Assembly: GCA_002946415.1 (NCBI GenBank)
Contig: NJPS01000051.1
Coordinates: 236,001 to 300,000, forward strand
From: Rutstroemia sp. NJR-2017a BVV2
Taxonomy: Eukaryota > Ascomycota > Leotiomycetes > Helotiales > Rutstroemiaceae
Length of the DNA: 64,000 nt
Direction of reading: 5' to 3'
This document shows positions 44,023 through 55,232 of the stretch, piece after piece; position 1 is the stretch's first letter; each line of letters starts with the position of its first letter. The notes beneath the pieces were generated by a model, which was given only the letters and a program-made list of their open reading frames with translations, had not been told where the DNA came from and did no database searches. The position numbers and the translations under genes were made by a program.

Positions 44023-45922
44023 ATGTCTTTGCCCACGTATCAAGAGGCTGTAGATGGTCCAGAAGTATTGGAATTAGTTGCTCCATACCTAGGAGACCAG
44101 GATCTAGTCGCTTGCTGCAAAGTCGATCAATACTTCAAGTCAATCTTTGGTGTTCATCTATGGAAGCATCCGTTCAAGAACCTAGCTATCAAAGCGAACC
44201 CATGCTGTATGCTTTCTCTCTAGCATCTCTTTGCAACAATATACACAACTCTGACCTCACTTAGGGACCGTTCACCACTTCTTCCACATTTCGAAAACCG
44301 CAACCGCTGAAGTCCGCAACCTCGTGACCGTCATCGACCTCCGTCATTTGAACGTAGTTAGAGAACACCGCACTCATACCCGTGACTACCTCAGATTCGG
44401 GGTAAACTTGCGGCCAACATACTTCCTTGGTCATGTCTGTTACTTCCAGAATATCAAGTGTATTATGATGAATGCTGCAGCGTCTGAAGACTACAGATCG
44501 GGTCCTAATTCTAGCATACATTTTGAGTTAGGCGAGAAGCCAACACCGGAATTCCTGGGTGCTGCTGGGTCTGGAATGTTCGACATCTCATTCATCGCTG
44601 GTCAGCATCTCTGCACAAATTTGATCTATCTTGACGCATCGGGGACATACAGGGGTCCTAACTGGAGTCGAGTTTTGACATCTGCGAATTTTCCCAACCT
44701 TCGAATCGTCAAATTGCGCTCCTTGAGGCTAACCGATGATCTCCTTCCTCCTCTTATTACCCAATCCGGGTATCAGATCTGGTCTTTAGATCTTCGAGAC
44801 AATTTTCTAACCGACAAGACAATTCATACCCTTCTCCAAAGGAAATGTTTCAAGCCGAGTCTACCACGTCCTGCTGGAAACAATTTCATCACCCTAGAAG
44901 GTACTCAAGTAGAAACTAACGATGAGGATTTCTTTCAGAACCCTCCTCACTATGAAGAGGGGGCAATGACTGGGCTAGCTCCATTTCGTCCAGATGTAAT
45001 TGGTGACGTTAACGTCCTTCCAACAAGCACTGGCAATCAAATCCCCGTACTCGATAGACGAACGGGTGAAGAGGATGATCTTCTCAAACTAACAGGTCTC
45101 ACTCACTTGTATCTCGCTGGGAATAAATTAAGCTCCAAAGGCGTAAAGCATTTACTTACACATACTAATCGTCTCCAACTCCTCGACGCCGGTTCCGTGC
45201 GCACCGGTCTTAACCTTCCCGGCGTAGGCATTCGCTCTCTCGATATATTCATTCAAGAAGACACTACAGAGAGCCTCACCCGCTCTGCATGCCCCCGCCT
45301 GGAAGTCCTCCGTATTCATCACTCCATCGTAACCATGCTACCATCAATCACCACCCGCAACAACAACTACAATTCGGCTGAGATTGTGTCGGCAGTGCGC
45401 GAGGCACAGTACTGCCACGGAGCCGAGAGGTCCTGGAAACCATTCCATCCGACAGATAATACAAAGCTGCGCGAACTAACCCTCACATCCCTTCCCCGTC
45501 GCGCATCTCATGAGCTCTTCCTATCACTAAAACGGTTCATCGCCGCACTTACGGATCAAGAATCCGATATCGCGGCTGCACGTCGTAGTATCCGTGACCA
45601 TAAACATGCGCCGGAATTACTGACGGGGCTGAGGAAGTTGTCGCTGGAGTTCATGTCGGAAACACAGCTTGGGCGGCCGAAGGAGTCGGTTACGGGGGAT
45701 GCGGACGCGGAGGGCTACTATGGTGCGTTGGCGGGGGATTTTAGTTTTATGGATGGGAGGGAGGAGGGAAGTAGGGAGACGGCGGATAAGGAGGTGCTGG
45801 AGGGGAAGGGGAATGAGTATGGGAATGTGAATGCGGATGTGGATGTTGTAGGGGAATTAAAGAGGTGGAGGGCGAGCGAGTTGAGACGCTGGGGTGGAAA
45901 GTTGGAAATAGTTTTGATGTGA
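44023..45922 (+). CDS. F-box-like, leucine-rich-repeat protein, two exons
   Basis: Exons 44023-44206 and 44265-45922, joined in phase 1 by a 58-nt GTATGC...CTTAG intron; 613 residues. The N-terminus (LPTYQEAVDGPEVLELVAPY, LGDQDLVACCKVDQYFKSIF, then LWKHPF) has an F-box-like pattern. Repeats of LRR type follow: CTNLIYLDASG, LRIVKLRSLRLTDDLLPPLI, IWSLDLRDNFLTDKTIHTLL, LTHLYLAGNKLSSKGVKHLL and RLEVLRIHHSIV. The C-terminus is acidic and Gly-rich. Such proteins commonly serve as substrate receptors of SCF ubiquitin ligases; whether this one binds Skp1 is inference. An in-frame start 159 bases upstream was not used because MSLPTYQ begins the conserved part in a good context. No functional neighbour is obvious. 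Confidence 0.82.
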
Positions 45923-46798
45923 GCGAGAGGAAGTTTCCTGGTCTGGTATGTAACCGTATGGTTGAAAGGTCAGATACCCGTATTTTGAATGTCTTTGGCT
46001 TTCCTATGTGTAAATAACCTCGTTCACGGGGAATATCCACTGCCATAAAGGTTCTTTTTTTATGCACCAAGAGCATAAAAAAAGACATAGAAGTACAAGC
46101 ATAGACTCGTAGACTGGCCATTATGCAATAAGTCGTTCTAACAGAATGAGGCTTCGGAGGCCGGTGTGGTGTGGCGTCCACTTGTGGTAAATGTGAAGCT
46201 GAGTATGCAGATTTAATTGGCCCATCTGAGCTAATTTCAGCGATGACAATATTGTGGTTTACCACAGTACATACTTTCACGGCGTCTTCCTCTTTTTTTC
46301 TTGCCTAAACTTGCACAGGCTCAGCTCAGCTAAATTAATGTACTCCATACTTCTGCTCTCAACTTGCGATGCTGCATACTCTAGGCGCATCTCACATCTC
46401 ACCGCAACAGCCGAAGGTCCGGATTGGTGGACATGGCGAAAAGCTTGCAGGCAGCAGATGCGATTGATGCGTCTCGAATGTGGTCCGAGGTTGCACAGTA
46501 CGAGAAATGCGGGGACAGACAGCAGTGCTAGCACCTCCAGAGTTTTCCTTGGACCAGACTGTGCGAAGTACCCACCCGAGCCACATGAGCAGATTCCGAG
46601 ATTTCGGGGTAGATGTGGTGTAACTTTACTACGAAGTATGTCCGATGAGCCAGTCAGTACGTTTCGTTGGTTCGATTTGTTCCATTGTTCTATTGTTCTA
46701 TTTGTTTCTTCTGTTCTCTTTCCAAATCGTTCTATTTGTGCCATTTCAAAGCATGCGATTGACATGGCATACGAAGTACTTCGTACAGGATTACGATC
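45923..46798. other. Intergenic region between convergent genes
   Basis: It holds the 3' end of the F-box-like gene and the DNA beyond the small membrane-protein candidate. The antisense frames at 45747-46280 and 46277-46765 are shadows or chance. A TTCTATTGTTC/TTTCTATTTG-type repeat patch lies near 46680-46740. Confidence 0.5.
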
Positions 46799-47144
46799 CT
46801 AAACGACTCCGGGGTCTCCGCCCGGCGCTCGCAGCGCGACCCACACAAAGAACCACGTCGTCCCAACGCCCACGATCAGATGAGCGCAGATGCCCAGGAG
46901 GAAACACCGCTTCGTGCCTAGGGAGAGGGGAGCGAGCTGATACTTAATCTATCCGGAAGCTTATTGTTGGCTATTCAAGGCACATGCAAGGAACTTCCCC
47001 AATCAATGCTGTTGCTACAATAGCATATAACCACATATACCCTCTGGCAACAACGTCGCGGATCTCATACTTCATTGGGCCTTGGTATGCATTCTGGGCG
47101 GGACAACAGGCAAAAAGCTCTGCACCTTTGCTTTCTCCCGCCAT
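46799..47144 (-). CDS. Small membrane protein candidate, two exons, 95 residues
   Basis: Exon 1 (47144-46995) starts MAGESKGAELFACCPAQNAY and ends in a hydrophobic stretch (YMWLYAIVATALIGE). Exon 2 (46936-46799) continues LAPLSLGTKRCFLLGICAHL and IVGVGTTWFFVWVAL, and ends at TAG. The 58-nt intron would use a weak donor (GTTCCT) and a CAG acceptor. Both hydrophobic stretches and the matching frame support a real gene, with one or two membrane helices. The family is not recognised. It may be part of a larger or decayed gene. Confidence 0.4.
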
Positions 47145-47559
47145 TCGTGTGTGTGCTCATCGCGGGTGGCACTGTGGCCAAGCAAGGATCCAATTCTGCC
47201 CCAGGAAAAGCTGTCACGGCTGTTCCCAACGCTCCTCCTTACTATCTTGGTCCTCCAACCTTCGTACAGCACACCTCGTGTCTCCAACTCTCTCTCCTCA
47301 AGTTACCCCGCACGCTATGACAAACCCTGTATTGCCGCCATCTCTTCTATCCCTACCTGGCTCTAGGGTACAGTCACCTGCAGCGCTGAATCTTTAATCC
47401 TTTCGTGAAAGTTAACTGCATGCTGTGTGACGATTCGTTCGCAAATATCCTCCTCCACTTTCAAGCTCCTTTCATACATGTCGATGTCTGGCACGAATTG
47501 TTGCGAACACCGAACATTCTCTGTATACCATTCTTATATTTCTCTGCACATATTATAAC
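47145..47559. other. Intergenic region between divergent genes
   Basis: It separates the small membrane-protein candidate from the Zn2Cys6 regulator and should hold the regulator's promoter. No clear TATA or operator motif was seen. Confidence 0.45.
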
Positions 47560-49674
47560 ATGCTCCTATATACCAAACGCGCGGCCCCGAAGCCTCCCAA
47601 GAAAAGATCTAGAGCTGGTAAGAAGCACCCACGATTTCTCTTTTCTTACTGTGCAATTGACTTACATTGACTCTGCAAAAAGGTTGTATACACTGGTAAG
47701 TTTTTCACGGACAACTTCACTAATGTTTCTGATCAAATACTAAACCGTGCGTTAGTAAGGAAAAGGTACAATACAATTCACCATCGATTAAGTCCGACGC
47801 AGCCATTCTAACACTATTCACAGAAGAAGAAATGCAACGAACAACGCCCACAATGCGACCGATGTACGGAACGAGGTTTACCATGCGAATACGAGGCCGT
47901 GAAGCCACGAAAGCGAAGGAGGACGTCTATGATTGCATCAACACACTCCTATAATGGCGGATCCGAAACCTATGAACGCGATCGATGGCCACGGCGATAT
48001 TCAGAAGGCTTAAGCATAATTACACCAAGAGACGCGGAGTCTCGGCCGAATAAATGGGAGGAGATGTCAGAGTACCCGTTTTCACCAGTCTCGCAGCAAT
48101 CGATGTTGAACTGGGACGATGGGTATGAGAATGGCGCAGACGACGAGGTCGAGGAAATCATACGAGAAGACCAATGGAGGAATCCGCCGTCTGCGGGCAC
48201 TCTTGTTCGCTCAGGAAGTGCATATCCAGATTTAGCAATGATAGCACCCTCACCTGCGGCATCTCCTCTGCTGGAATTCAGTGCTCCAGCGTACGAAGAA
48301 TTTACCGCGAAGAGCAACCGCCGAGTTCTCGTGGATCACTTCTGCAACGTTTTATCACATCTTATTGTGTTCAAGGAGGATACAGGAAATCCGTTCCGGC
48401 AACTCATCTTACCGCTCTCTCACGCGAGCTCGCCAGTCATGAACGCAATATTTGCACTAAGCAGTGCACATATGGAATACCGAGGTGTAGAAAACGAGGA
48501 GAAATCTCTCGACTTTCACAACAGGGCAATACAAGGATTGGCACAGCTCATACAACAGAACAAACAGGCAAATAGGGAAGAAATCTTAGGCGCCATTATG
48601 CTCCTCGTTTATTACGAAGTGGTAATATCATCCATCCACGGAATAATTGTTGTGGCGCATACTGATCATGTGTTAGCTTGTGCAACCCGGCAATTCGAGC
48701 ATTGTGCATGGGCATCTCAAAGGCGCAATGACCATCATGGACTCCAAGTCCGAAGAACCTACTCCGACAAGCCTATTTCTTGAGCGGGTGAGTTCCCGAA
48801 AGTTGTTGAATTGCAATGCTGTCCTTATCTCTAACAACGCTAGGCCTTTCGCTTCTACGATGTGATTGCAGCGCTCTCTTCGGGAACAGCTCCGAATACG
48901 AGCACACAACCTTCAGCGAGTCCGTTTCAACTGCCGGTTGCACCTGACACTGGAGTTACGCTTTCCCCATTAAATTCGGTTGATACACTTCTTGGCCTGT
49001 CGACGGAATTATGGCCAATCATTCATCGATTGTCCCACCTCTTGTCTTACAAGGCTTCTCTCGCTGCTGCGCTGGCAGATGGCCTATTGAGCAAAGCATG
49101 CGTCTTGCGAACTGAACTGGAAACAACATCTCAGGCTATCGAAACTGCGCTCACGAATTGGAAACCCAGTATACCGACTAACGAGAGTTCTACTTCTGCG
49201 AACGAAAATGATGATCAAGATGATTCATGGATCAAGAACATGATTGCTATCGACGATTCTCGAATGCAAAGTATCTTGAACAACGCCGAGGCTTACCGTC
49301 ATTCGGCATTCATATATCTGTATCGCACTATTCACTCCAATCCGACGTCTCATCCAGTGGTACAAGAACACACCCATCTTTCTCTTCTTGCGTGTGCAAA
49401 CGTCGTCGAGTTAGCAGAGCTTTGTCAGAATGGTCCCATGTCAGCACTTCTCTGGCCTCTTTTTGTCGCAGCATGCGAAGCGACCACTGCGGAAGACAGA
49501 GAGCTGGCAGAGAAGGCGTTTAAAGGAACAGAAAAGCGGCAAGGCATGCAGAATATAATGAGGGCGTGGGAAGTGGTCAAGGAAGTATGGAAAAGAGCAG
49601 ATGAAGGTACTTATGAGGAAGGGGATTGGAGGACTATCTGCGATGAGCGAGGATGGCAGATTGTGTTTGGTTAG
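47560..49674 (+). CDS. Zn2Cys6 transcription factor, six exons with 13-nt and 10-nt micro-exons
   Basis: Exons: 47560-47617, 47683-47695 (13 nt), 47756-47765 (10 nt), 47824-48621, 48677-48787 and 48844-49674. All introns are GT-AG, 55-65 nt; 606 residues. Only this splicing gives the cluster CIHCKEKKKKCNEQRPQCDR followed by CTERGLPC, spacing C-x2-C-x6-C-x6-C-x2-C-x6-C, after the basic start KPPKKRSRAG. The C-terminal part fits the fungal-specific TF domain 2: GNPFRQLILPLSHASSPVMN, AIFALSSAHMEYRG, LLVYYEV|LVQPGNSS and FLERAFRFYDVIAALSSGTA. It should be a nuclear, DNA-binding regulator of an unknown pathway, perhaps a dimer. No metabolic cluster adjoins it. Start chosen: the only ATG upstream in frame near the basic run; it could begin earlier by another exon. 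Confidence 0.9.
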
Positions 49675-50691
49675 GGTTCTGAATGGAATATGGTTTGTAC
49701 ATGTGATAGCAGAACATAAGGGTGCAGATGGAATGGAGGTGTATTGTATATATGATAATTCAGATGAAGAGCATTTGTAGCGGCGGTGTTGGTCCATTCG
49801 ATTGTCTAGCCATCATACATACTCCGAGCATAACTGCTTTCAGCCTAATGCCAATGAAGACGGGCTGGTGTTGATCATCGCTAGCGGGCAACTTTTCGCG
49901 CGACAACAACAAACAAGCTTTTTAGCAGGCAGACGAAACAAGAATAAGTTTACATAACGTGTACTAGTTAGTCAATATCTAGAATCTAGAATGAATAACT
50001 AATGGTTAAGTGTCATTTTAGATCACGGAATCTCTGCATCTCGAAAGTTCTTCCTCGATCTACGTCATCTACGCTTCTGATATCATGCGCCACATCAATT
50101 GAGGGGAAAAGTGGCTGGAAAGGGGCAAGGCAAGACAAGGTTGGGGAGATCATTTGTGGAGACTGTGCCAACTTTATTCTGTTTCTGTTACGATTGCGAA
50201 TCTTGCGAATCGAGTGATCGAATTTGTGTCATTTCGGAGAGTGAATTGGCGATCCTGCTTGTTTCCGATCCAATTGCGCGAACGCGTGCGGGGTCTTTTG
50301 CTACGGCACCATCGTCCAGAGTTGGCAGTAGCGCAGTGGCTTTCCAGATTTCGATACTACTTGGGCGAATACAGGTCCTCGAGCTTCTCCACTCTCGTGG
50401 TGCTAGTGGCCACCACGCCGTTTGAGACATCATTCATGCATTGGCTTCGTCGTCTTCCATTGTCACTGGCTGGATGGCATCGGAGTACGGCATGAACCTG
50501 GAGAATGGGGCTGGAAGTGAATGTACGAGGAACATACCGAGCTAAGTAGCTGTCAATTGGGAGAAAAAGACATCATATGAGGCTGACGACATCGTCCGAT
50601 GTGGACAGCCCCTCATTGACCTTGATTCTTAGAGTGGGAGGTAGGTCTTAGCGTGAATTGCTGTTTACCTTGCTCCAAACCTACGACTACA
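49675..50691. other. Intergenic region
   Basis: No gene is supported. A plus-strand frame at 50099-50425 (108 codons) lacks any motif and is overlapped by equally open frames on both strands. It ends at the promoter of the dehydrin-like gene. Confidence 0.5.
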
Positions 50692-50698
50692 TATATAT
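50692..50698 (+). promoter_or_regulatory. TATA element of the dehydrin-like gene
   Basis: TATATAT lies about 150 bases before the start codon. It is followed by a CT-rich tract (TCGTCCTCTCTCCGTCC), a usual mark of a strong fungal transcription start, and by a leader with three to four CAGTCAAA repeats. A TATA box fits a stress-regulated gene. Confidence 0.6.
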
Positions 50699-50843
50699 AC
50701 TCGTCCTCTCTCCGTCCTTTCTTAGCCTCATCAAGATACCCTTTCAATACAACCTTAATCCCATAACAACTAAACACCACACACAGACACACAAACTTCC
50801 ACTCAAACAACAGTCAAACAGTCAAACAGTCAAACTCGCAATC

Positions 50844-53647
50844 ATGGACAAGATCAAGGCTATTCTGTATGTACAGGGCATTTCCACCCTTATTCAGACT
50901 CAGGAAAGCTAACATCACGCAGCCACGGTACCACTGTCGAGGAAGAAAGAGAGAAGAAAGAAGAGAAGAAAGAAGAGAAGAAAGAAGAGAAGAAGTTAGA
51001 AAAAGAAGGCCATTCGGGCGAAGGCAGCCATCTCGGAAGCTCTACCCACAACACCACTAGCCACACATCAAATGTCAACCCAACACCCGAAGGAATCGCA
51101 GGAACGACCGGAGGATTGGGCCACAACACAATGAAATCCGACTACAACAGCAAACCCCATGACGGAAACCTCACCACCCACGATCGTCATGCCGAAAGAG
51201 AAGCCAACCTCGGTGCAGGCGGAGTCGATCTCCCCCACCGACCTAGAGATTCAGAACACACCACCGGCCACTCTTCTGGTCTAGGCGGTGTTGGAAATGG
51301 CTCCAATATCACTGGACCAAATACCCAAGTCCACGGAATCAACTCCGCGACTGGCACTAGTGAGGCAGGTCTTGCGTCCCAGGAGGCAAGAGGTCCTCTT
51401 TCCTCGCACGCTGTGGGCAACACAGAAAGTCACCACGGTAGAGATGCGGCTTTGGGAAGTGGTGCGGCGCTTGGTGCGGCGCAACTCGCTCATTCGCATG
51501 GTCAACATCGTAATACACATGATAACGAGGGATTGGGAAGTGGAATCACTGGCACGAATCAAACTCACCACGGCAGAGACGCAGCTCTCGGAACTGGTGC
51601 TGCGGCTGGTGCTGCAGGACTTGCTCATCATGAGCATGGCCAACATAACACACACGACAACCAGGGACTAGGAAGCGGAGTCGGCGGAACTCATCAATCC
51701 CACCTCGGCAGAGATGCCGCTCTCGGAACTGGTGCTGCGGCTGGACTTGCTCATCATGAGCATGGCCAGCATAACACACACGACAACCAGGGACTAGGAA
51801 GCGGAGTCGGTGGAACTCATCAATCTCACCTCGGTAGAGATGCAGCTCTCGGAACTGGTGCTGCGACTGGTGCTGTAGGACTTGCTCATCATGAGCATAG
51901 CCAACATCAGAACACCCATGGATTGGGAAGCGGAGTCGGAGGACCGCACACCACTACAACAGCCAACCTTCTTGACCCGAAAGTCAACCCAACTGGCCCA
52001 ATAGAATCCGCCCACAAACATCACGGACATTCAGGCCGTGTTGAGGGTGGAGGCGCGGAAGAAGCTGACGGTGATCACGGTGCCTTGGGTACATCTGCCG
52101 GTGCAGGTATCCTTGGAAAGCGCGATTACGAAGCTGGTCACCACACTGGTACCACAACTGCTGGACCACATTCTTCCAACCTCGCTAACAAAGCCGACCC
52201 AAGAGTTGATAGCGATCTCTCTAAATCTCAAGGACATCATTATGGACGTGATGCCGCCGTTGCCGGTGGATTAGGTGCTGCTGGAGCTGCAGCTCATGGA
52301 GCTGGCCACCATGATAACACCACTGCTGGTCCTCACTCTTCGAACTTTGGCAACAAAGCAGACCCAAGAGTCGACAGCGATTTGTCAAGAAGCCAAGATC
52401 ATCACTATGGACGTGATGCAGCACTTGCTGGCGGAGTTGGCGCTGCCGGTCTTGGAGCTCACGAAGCTGGACATTCTACTCACCAGAACCCAAACACTCT
52501 TTCCTCAGGCACTACTGGATATGGAAACACCACAGCGGGCCCTCACTCATCCAACTTGGCCAACAAAGCCGATCCTAGAGTGGATAGTGACAGATCCAAG
52601 GATCATCACTACGGACGTGACGCTGCCGTCGCAGGCGGAGTTGGCGCAGCTGGATACGAAGCCAACAAACATCTTGGCCACAATGATTCCACAACCCACT
52701 CAAACACAACAGCTGGTCCTCACTCCTCAAATCTAGCCAATAAAGCCGATCCTAGAGTCGATAGCGATCGCTCCCAAGACCACCACTATGGCAGAGATGC
52801 CGCATTGACTGGCGGCGCCGGTGGAGCAGCATACGAAGCTAACAAACACCTCGGCCATAACAACAACACCCACACAACTCACGGGGGGCCCACCACCACA
52901 ACAACCACTACAGCAGGTCCCCATGACAGCAACCTAGCTAACAAAGCTGATCCCCGCGTCGACAGCGATCGTTCCAAAGACCACCACTACGGCAGAGACG
53001 CCGCACTCGCTGGCGGCGCTGGTGGAGCCGCATACGAAGCTAATAAGCATCTCGGCCACGACAACAACACCCACCTCAACAAAACCCCACTCGACCAAAA
53101 GCCACCCGGAAAAGACCTCGGCGATCGCCTCCACGGCGTTGAGCGCAACCGCGGCGTCCCCGGCGACACCGGTTTCCCCCACTCCGAAGGCCACCACCAC
53201 GGCAGCACCTCATCCGGAACCACCGGGCTCGCATCTCAGCGTGATCCCGCAGTCGGAACCGGCGTCCCTGGTGCGCCGAGGGGAAATGTGTTGAAGGGCG
53301 AACATACCCATCATCATGGACAGGAGCACGCTCACGGTCATGATGTGCCGCATGATAATAACGGGTTGGCTGGCCCAGAACATCTTATCACGGCGCCGGT
53401 TATGAATGATCCGAACGCGAACCATGATTTGGTTGGGGCGGAGCATGGTCATGGTCATACTACTGGACATGGTGTTGGACATCATGAGCATGGCCAGACG
53501 AGCGGTCTGAGTACCGGTGCACATGGACATACGGCGGAGTCGCAGCAGTATGGAGCGGGGACGTCGGGGAGCCATGTTCCTGGAACGACGGGAAGCAGTG
53601 GGTTGCATGAGGGAACGGGAATTGCGCATGGAAATAGGGGGTTGTAG
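50844..53647 (+). CDS. DPR-motif dehydrin-like stress protein, two exons, 915 residues
   Basis: Exon 1 (50844-50866) encodes MDKIKAIL; a 56-nt intron follows; exon 2 is 50923-53647. The product is hydrophilic, rich in Gly, His, Ala, Thr and Asn, and almost free of hydrophobic segments. It starts with a Lys/Glu run (KKEEKKEEKKEEKK). Four to five copies of a GxGVGGTHQSHLGRDAALGT-type unit follow at about residues 170-345. Then come five units built on NKADPRVDSD and HHYGRDAAxAGG (about residues 430-690), and a His/Gly-rich end. The DPR motif is, from memory, the signature of the Aspergillus dehydrin-like proteins DprA-C, which protect conidia against desiccation, oxidative, osmotic or pH stress. 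Probably a cytosolic or peroxisome-associated protectant; function is inferred. A TATA box and CT tract precede it. Confidence 0.85.
50945..50996. repeat. 15-bp coding repeat (EKKEEKKEEKKEEK)
   Basis: Three AGAGAAGAAAGAAGA-type units in the first part of exon 2 of the dehydrin-like gene encode a Lys/Glu alternation. The array is nearly perfect, so its copy number probably varies between strains. Confidence 0.85.
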
Positions 53648-54278
53648 AGGATGAAGAAAATATGATATTCTATGGTTAGTGTAAGGGGTGTGGATTCATT
53701 GGGTTAGGGAACATGATATGATATGATGCGATGGTTATGATATGATATGATAATTCACTTTGGGACTGGATTGGATCTGGGGATTAAAGCTACTCTACTA
53801 TGTACAGCGTTTATGACATTTTCAAAATGAAAGGTTTATTGAATATATGAGAGAAATCTTATGAGCAACATTCATTGAATACTGTGAGCTCATTGAATGA
53901 GTTTGTTAATAGTTTTTTGATTGCCTCGTGCCTGGTGGGTGGTATGTATACTCTGTGGTATATGATAGATATCTTTCTGTACTGCAAGTTAAATTGGGTG
54001 TAGACTGAGCAGACATGGCTTTCTCTTGTGGCCATAGTTACTCAGTGGTTAGGAAACTTTGGTGACTTCTCCAGCTGTGTAGAAATGGGGGTTGTCTGTA
54101 TTTATGTCGTCTAAGGACAATCCTAAGTTGTAGGGTGCAGTGTTCATTTCTATGTTCATGGATATCCTGATGACTCTATCTTCATTTTTATTACTTATAT
54201 CTTTTCTCTCTATATACGTATACTACCAACACCAAATCCCCATTCCCCTCCTCCTCCTCCTCCTCCCCCACCCCTTTC
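53648..54278. other. Convergent intergenic region
   Basis: It contains an ATGAT-type microsatellite (53709-53753) and, at 54241-54275, a CCT triplet run next to the 3' end of the serine-hydrolase gene. No gene was seen. Confidence 0.6.
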
Positions 54279-55232
54279 TCACTCCTCCCACGCCGCCCAC
54301 CTAACCAACCCCCCCAACCTCTCCACCGCATCCCCCTTCCTCGGCACCTCATGCCCCCCCTCAAACTCCCACACCCTTCTCCCCTCCTCGCTACACAACC
54401 CCACCAAACACAACCCCGCCAACCTCCGCGGATCCTTCTTCCCTATCACATGCACCGTGCGGATCCCAATCTTCCCCTCCTCTGGAACCCGCACCCCGTA
54501 GTCCTCGTCCTGGTTCACAACCGAGTCTTTCGCGCGCGCGCCCTCCCCCCAGTAATCCCCTCCTCCACTACCACTACTCTGACTCAAGAGCTCCCCCTCT
54601 GCAATCACAGTCTCGACTTTCCGCGCCGTCTGCACGAGCTCGATGCGTGAGCGCGAGTCGAGCTCGTATGCGTGTGCGGGGACGGGGATCCCGAGATGCT
54701 GTTCTAGAAATGAGAGGGACGGGCCGCCGCAGATGAAGACGGCGAATTTGAAGGGTGGGGGTTGATGGTTGTGGGAGAGGGAGAGCAGGAATGTGGAGAG
54801 GAGAGTGCAGCCTTGGGAGAAGGCGAGCACGCCGTCGTAGGGGCCGTGCTGGGTGATGTGGGTGAGGAGGTGGGCGTGGGCGGTTTGGATGCCGTGCGGG
54901 GAGGGAGAGTCCGGGAGGTGCGAGAGGTAGGGGCCTTCGGGGAAGAAGGGGGTGATGCCCGGGGCGGGGGAGGTCGGGTACGCGCCGGGGAGGAAGTCGT
55001 AGGTGTGTGGTTGGAAGGGGGGTTGGGAGGCGGCGAGGTGGTTGCGGAGGGAGGCTAGAGGGGGAGAAGAAGGTTGTTAGTGAGTGATCAAGTGGTTAAT
55101 GACATTATACTGAATGGATTAAATTGAGATGTGCCGAGACAAGGAGAGGCAGGAGAAGAAAATAATCTCACAAAGCTGTATCCTAAAAATCTCAGGACTG
55201 GTCCCCCTCCCATGAAGACATAGAAAGCGCAT
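54279..55232 (-). CDS. FSH1-family serine hydrolase, two exons
   Basis: Exon 1 (55232-55172) starts MRFLCLHGRGTSPEIFRIQL. A 117-nt intron (GTGAGA...CTCTAG) joins in phase 1 to exon 2 (55054-54279); 278 residues. This is the alpha/beta-hydrolase FSH1 domain: strand-1 RFLCLHGRGTSPEIF, the nucleophile elbow GVLAFSQGC (Ser of G-x-S-x-G type, with Ala-Phe before it), FAVFICGGPSLSF, the acid in HVIGKKDPRR, and the catalytic His in FEGGHEVPRK. All three triad residues are present. FSH1 relatives act on small esters or thioesters, and some serve polyketide pathways as trans-acting hydrolases; the substrate here is unknown. An Asp/Ser/Gly-rich insert (SQSSGSGGGDYW) separates the domain halves. Exon 2 is GC-rich. 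No pathway partner is adjacent. Confidence 0.9.

Noticed and set aside
51187..53629. Several antisense and alternative frames across the dehydrin-like gene
   Set aside because: They follow the internal repeats of the real gene and have no start, domain or splice logic of their own.
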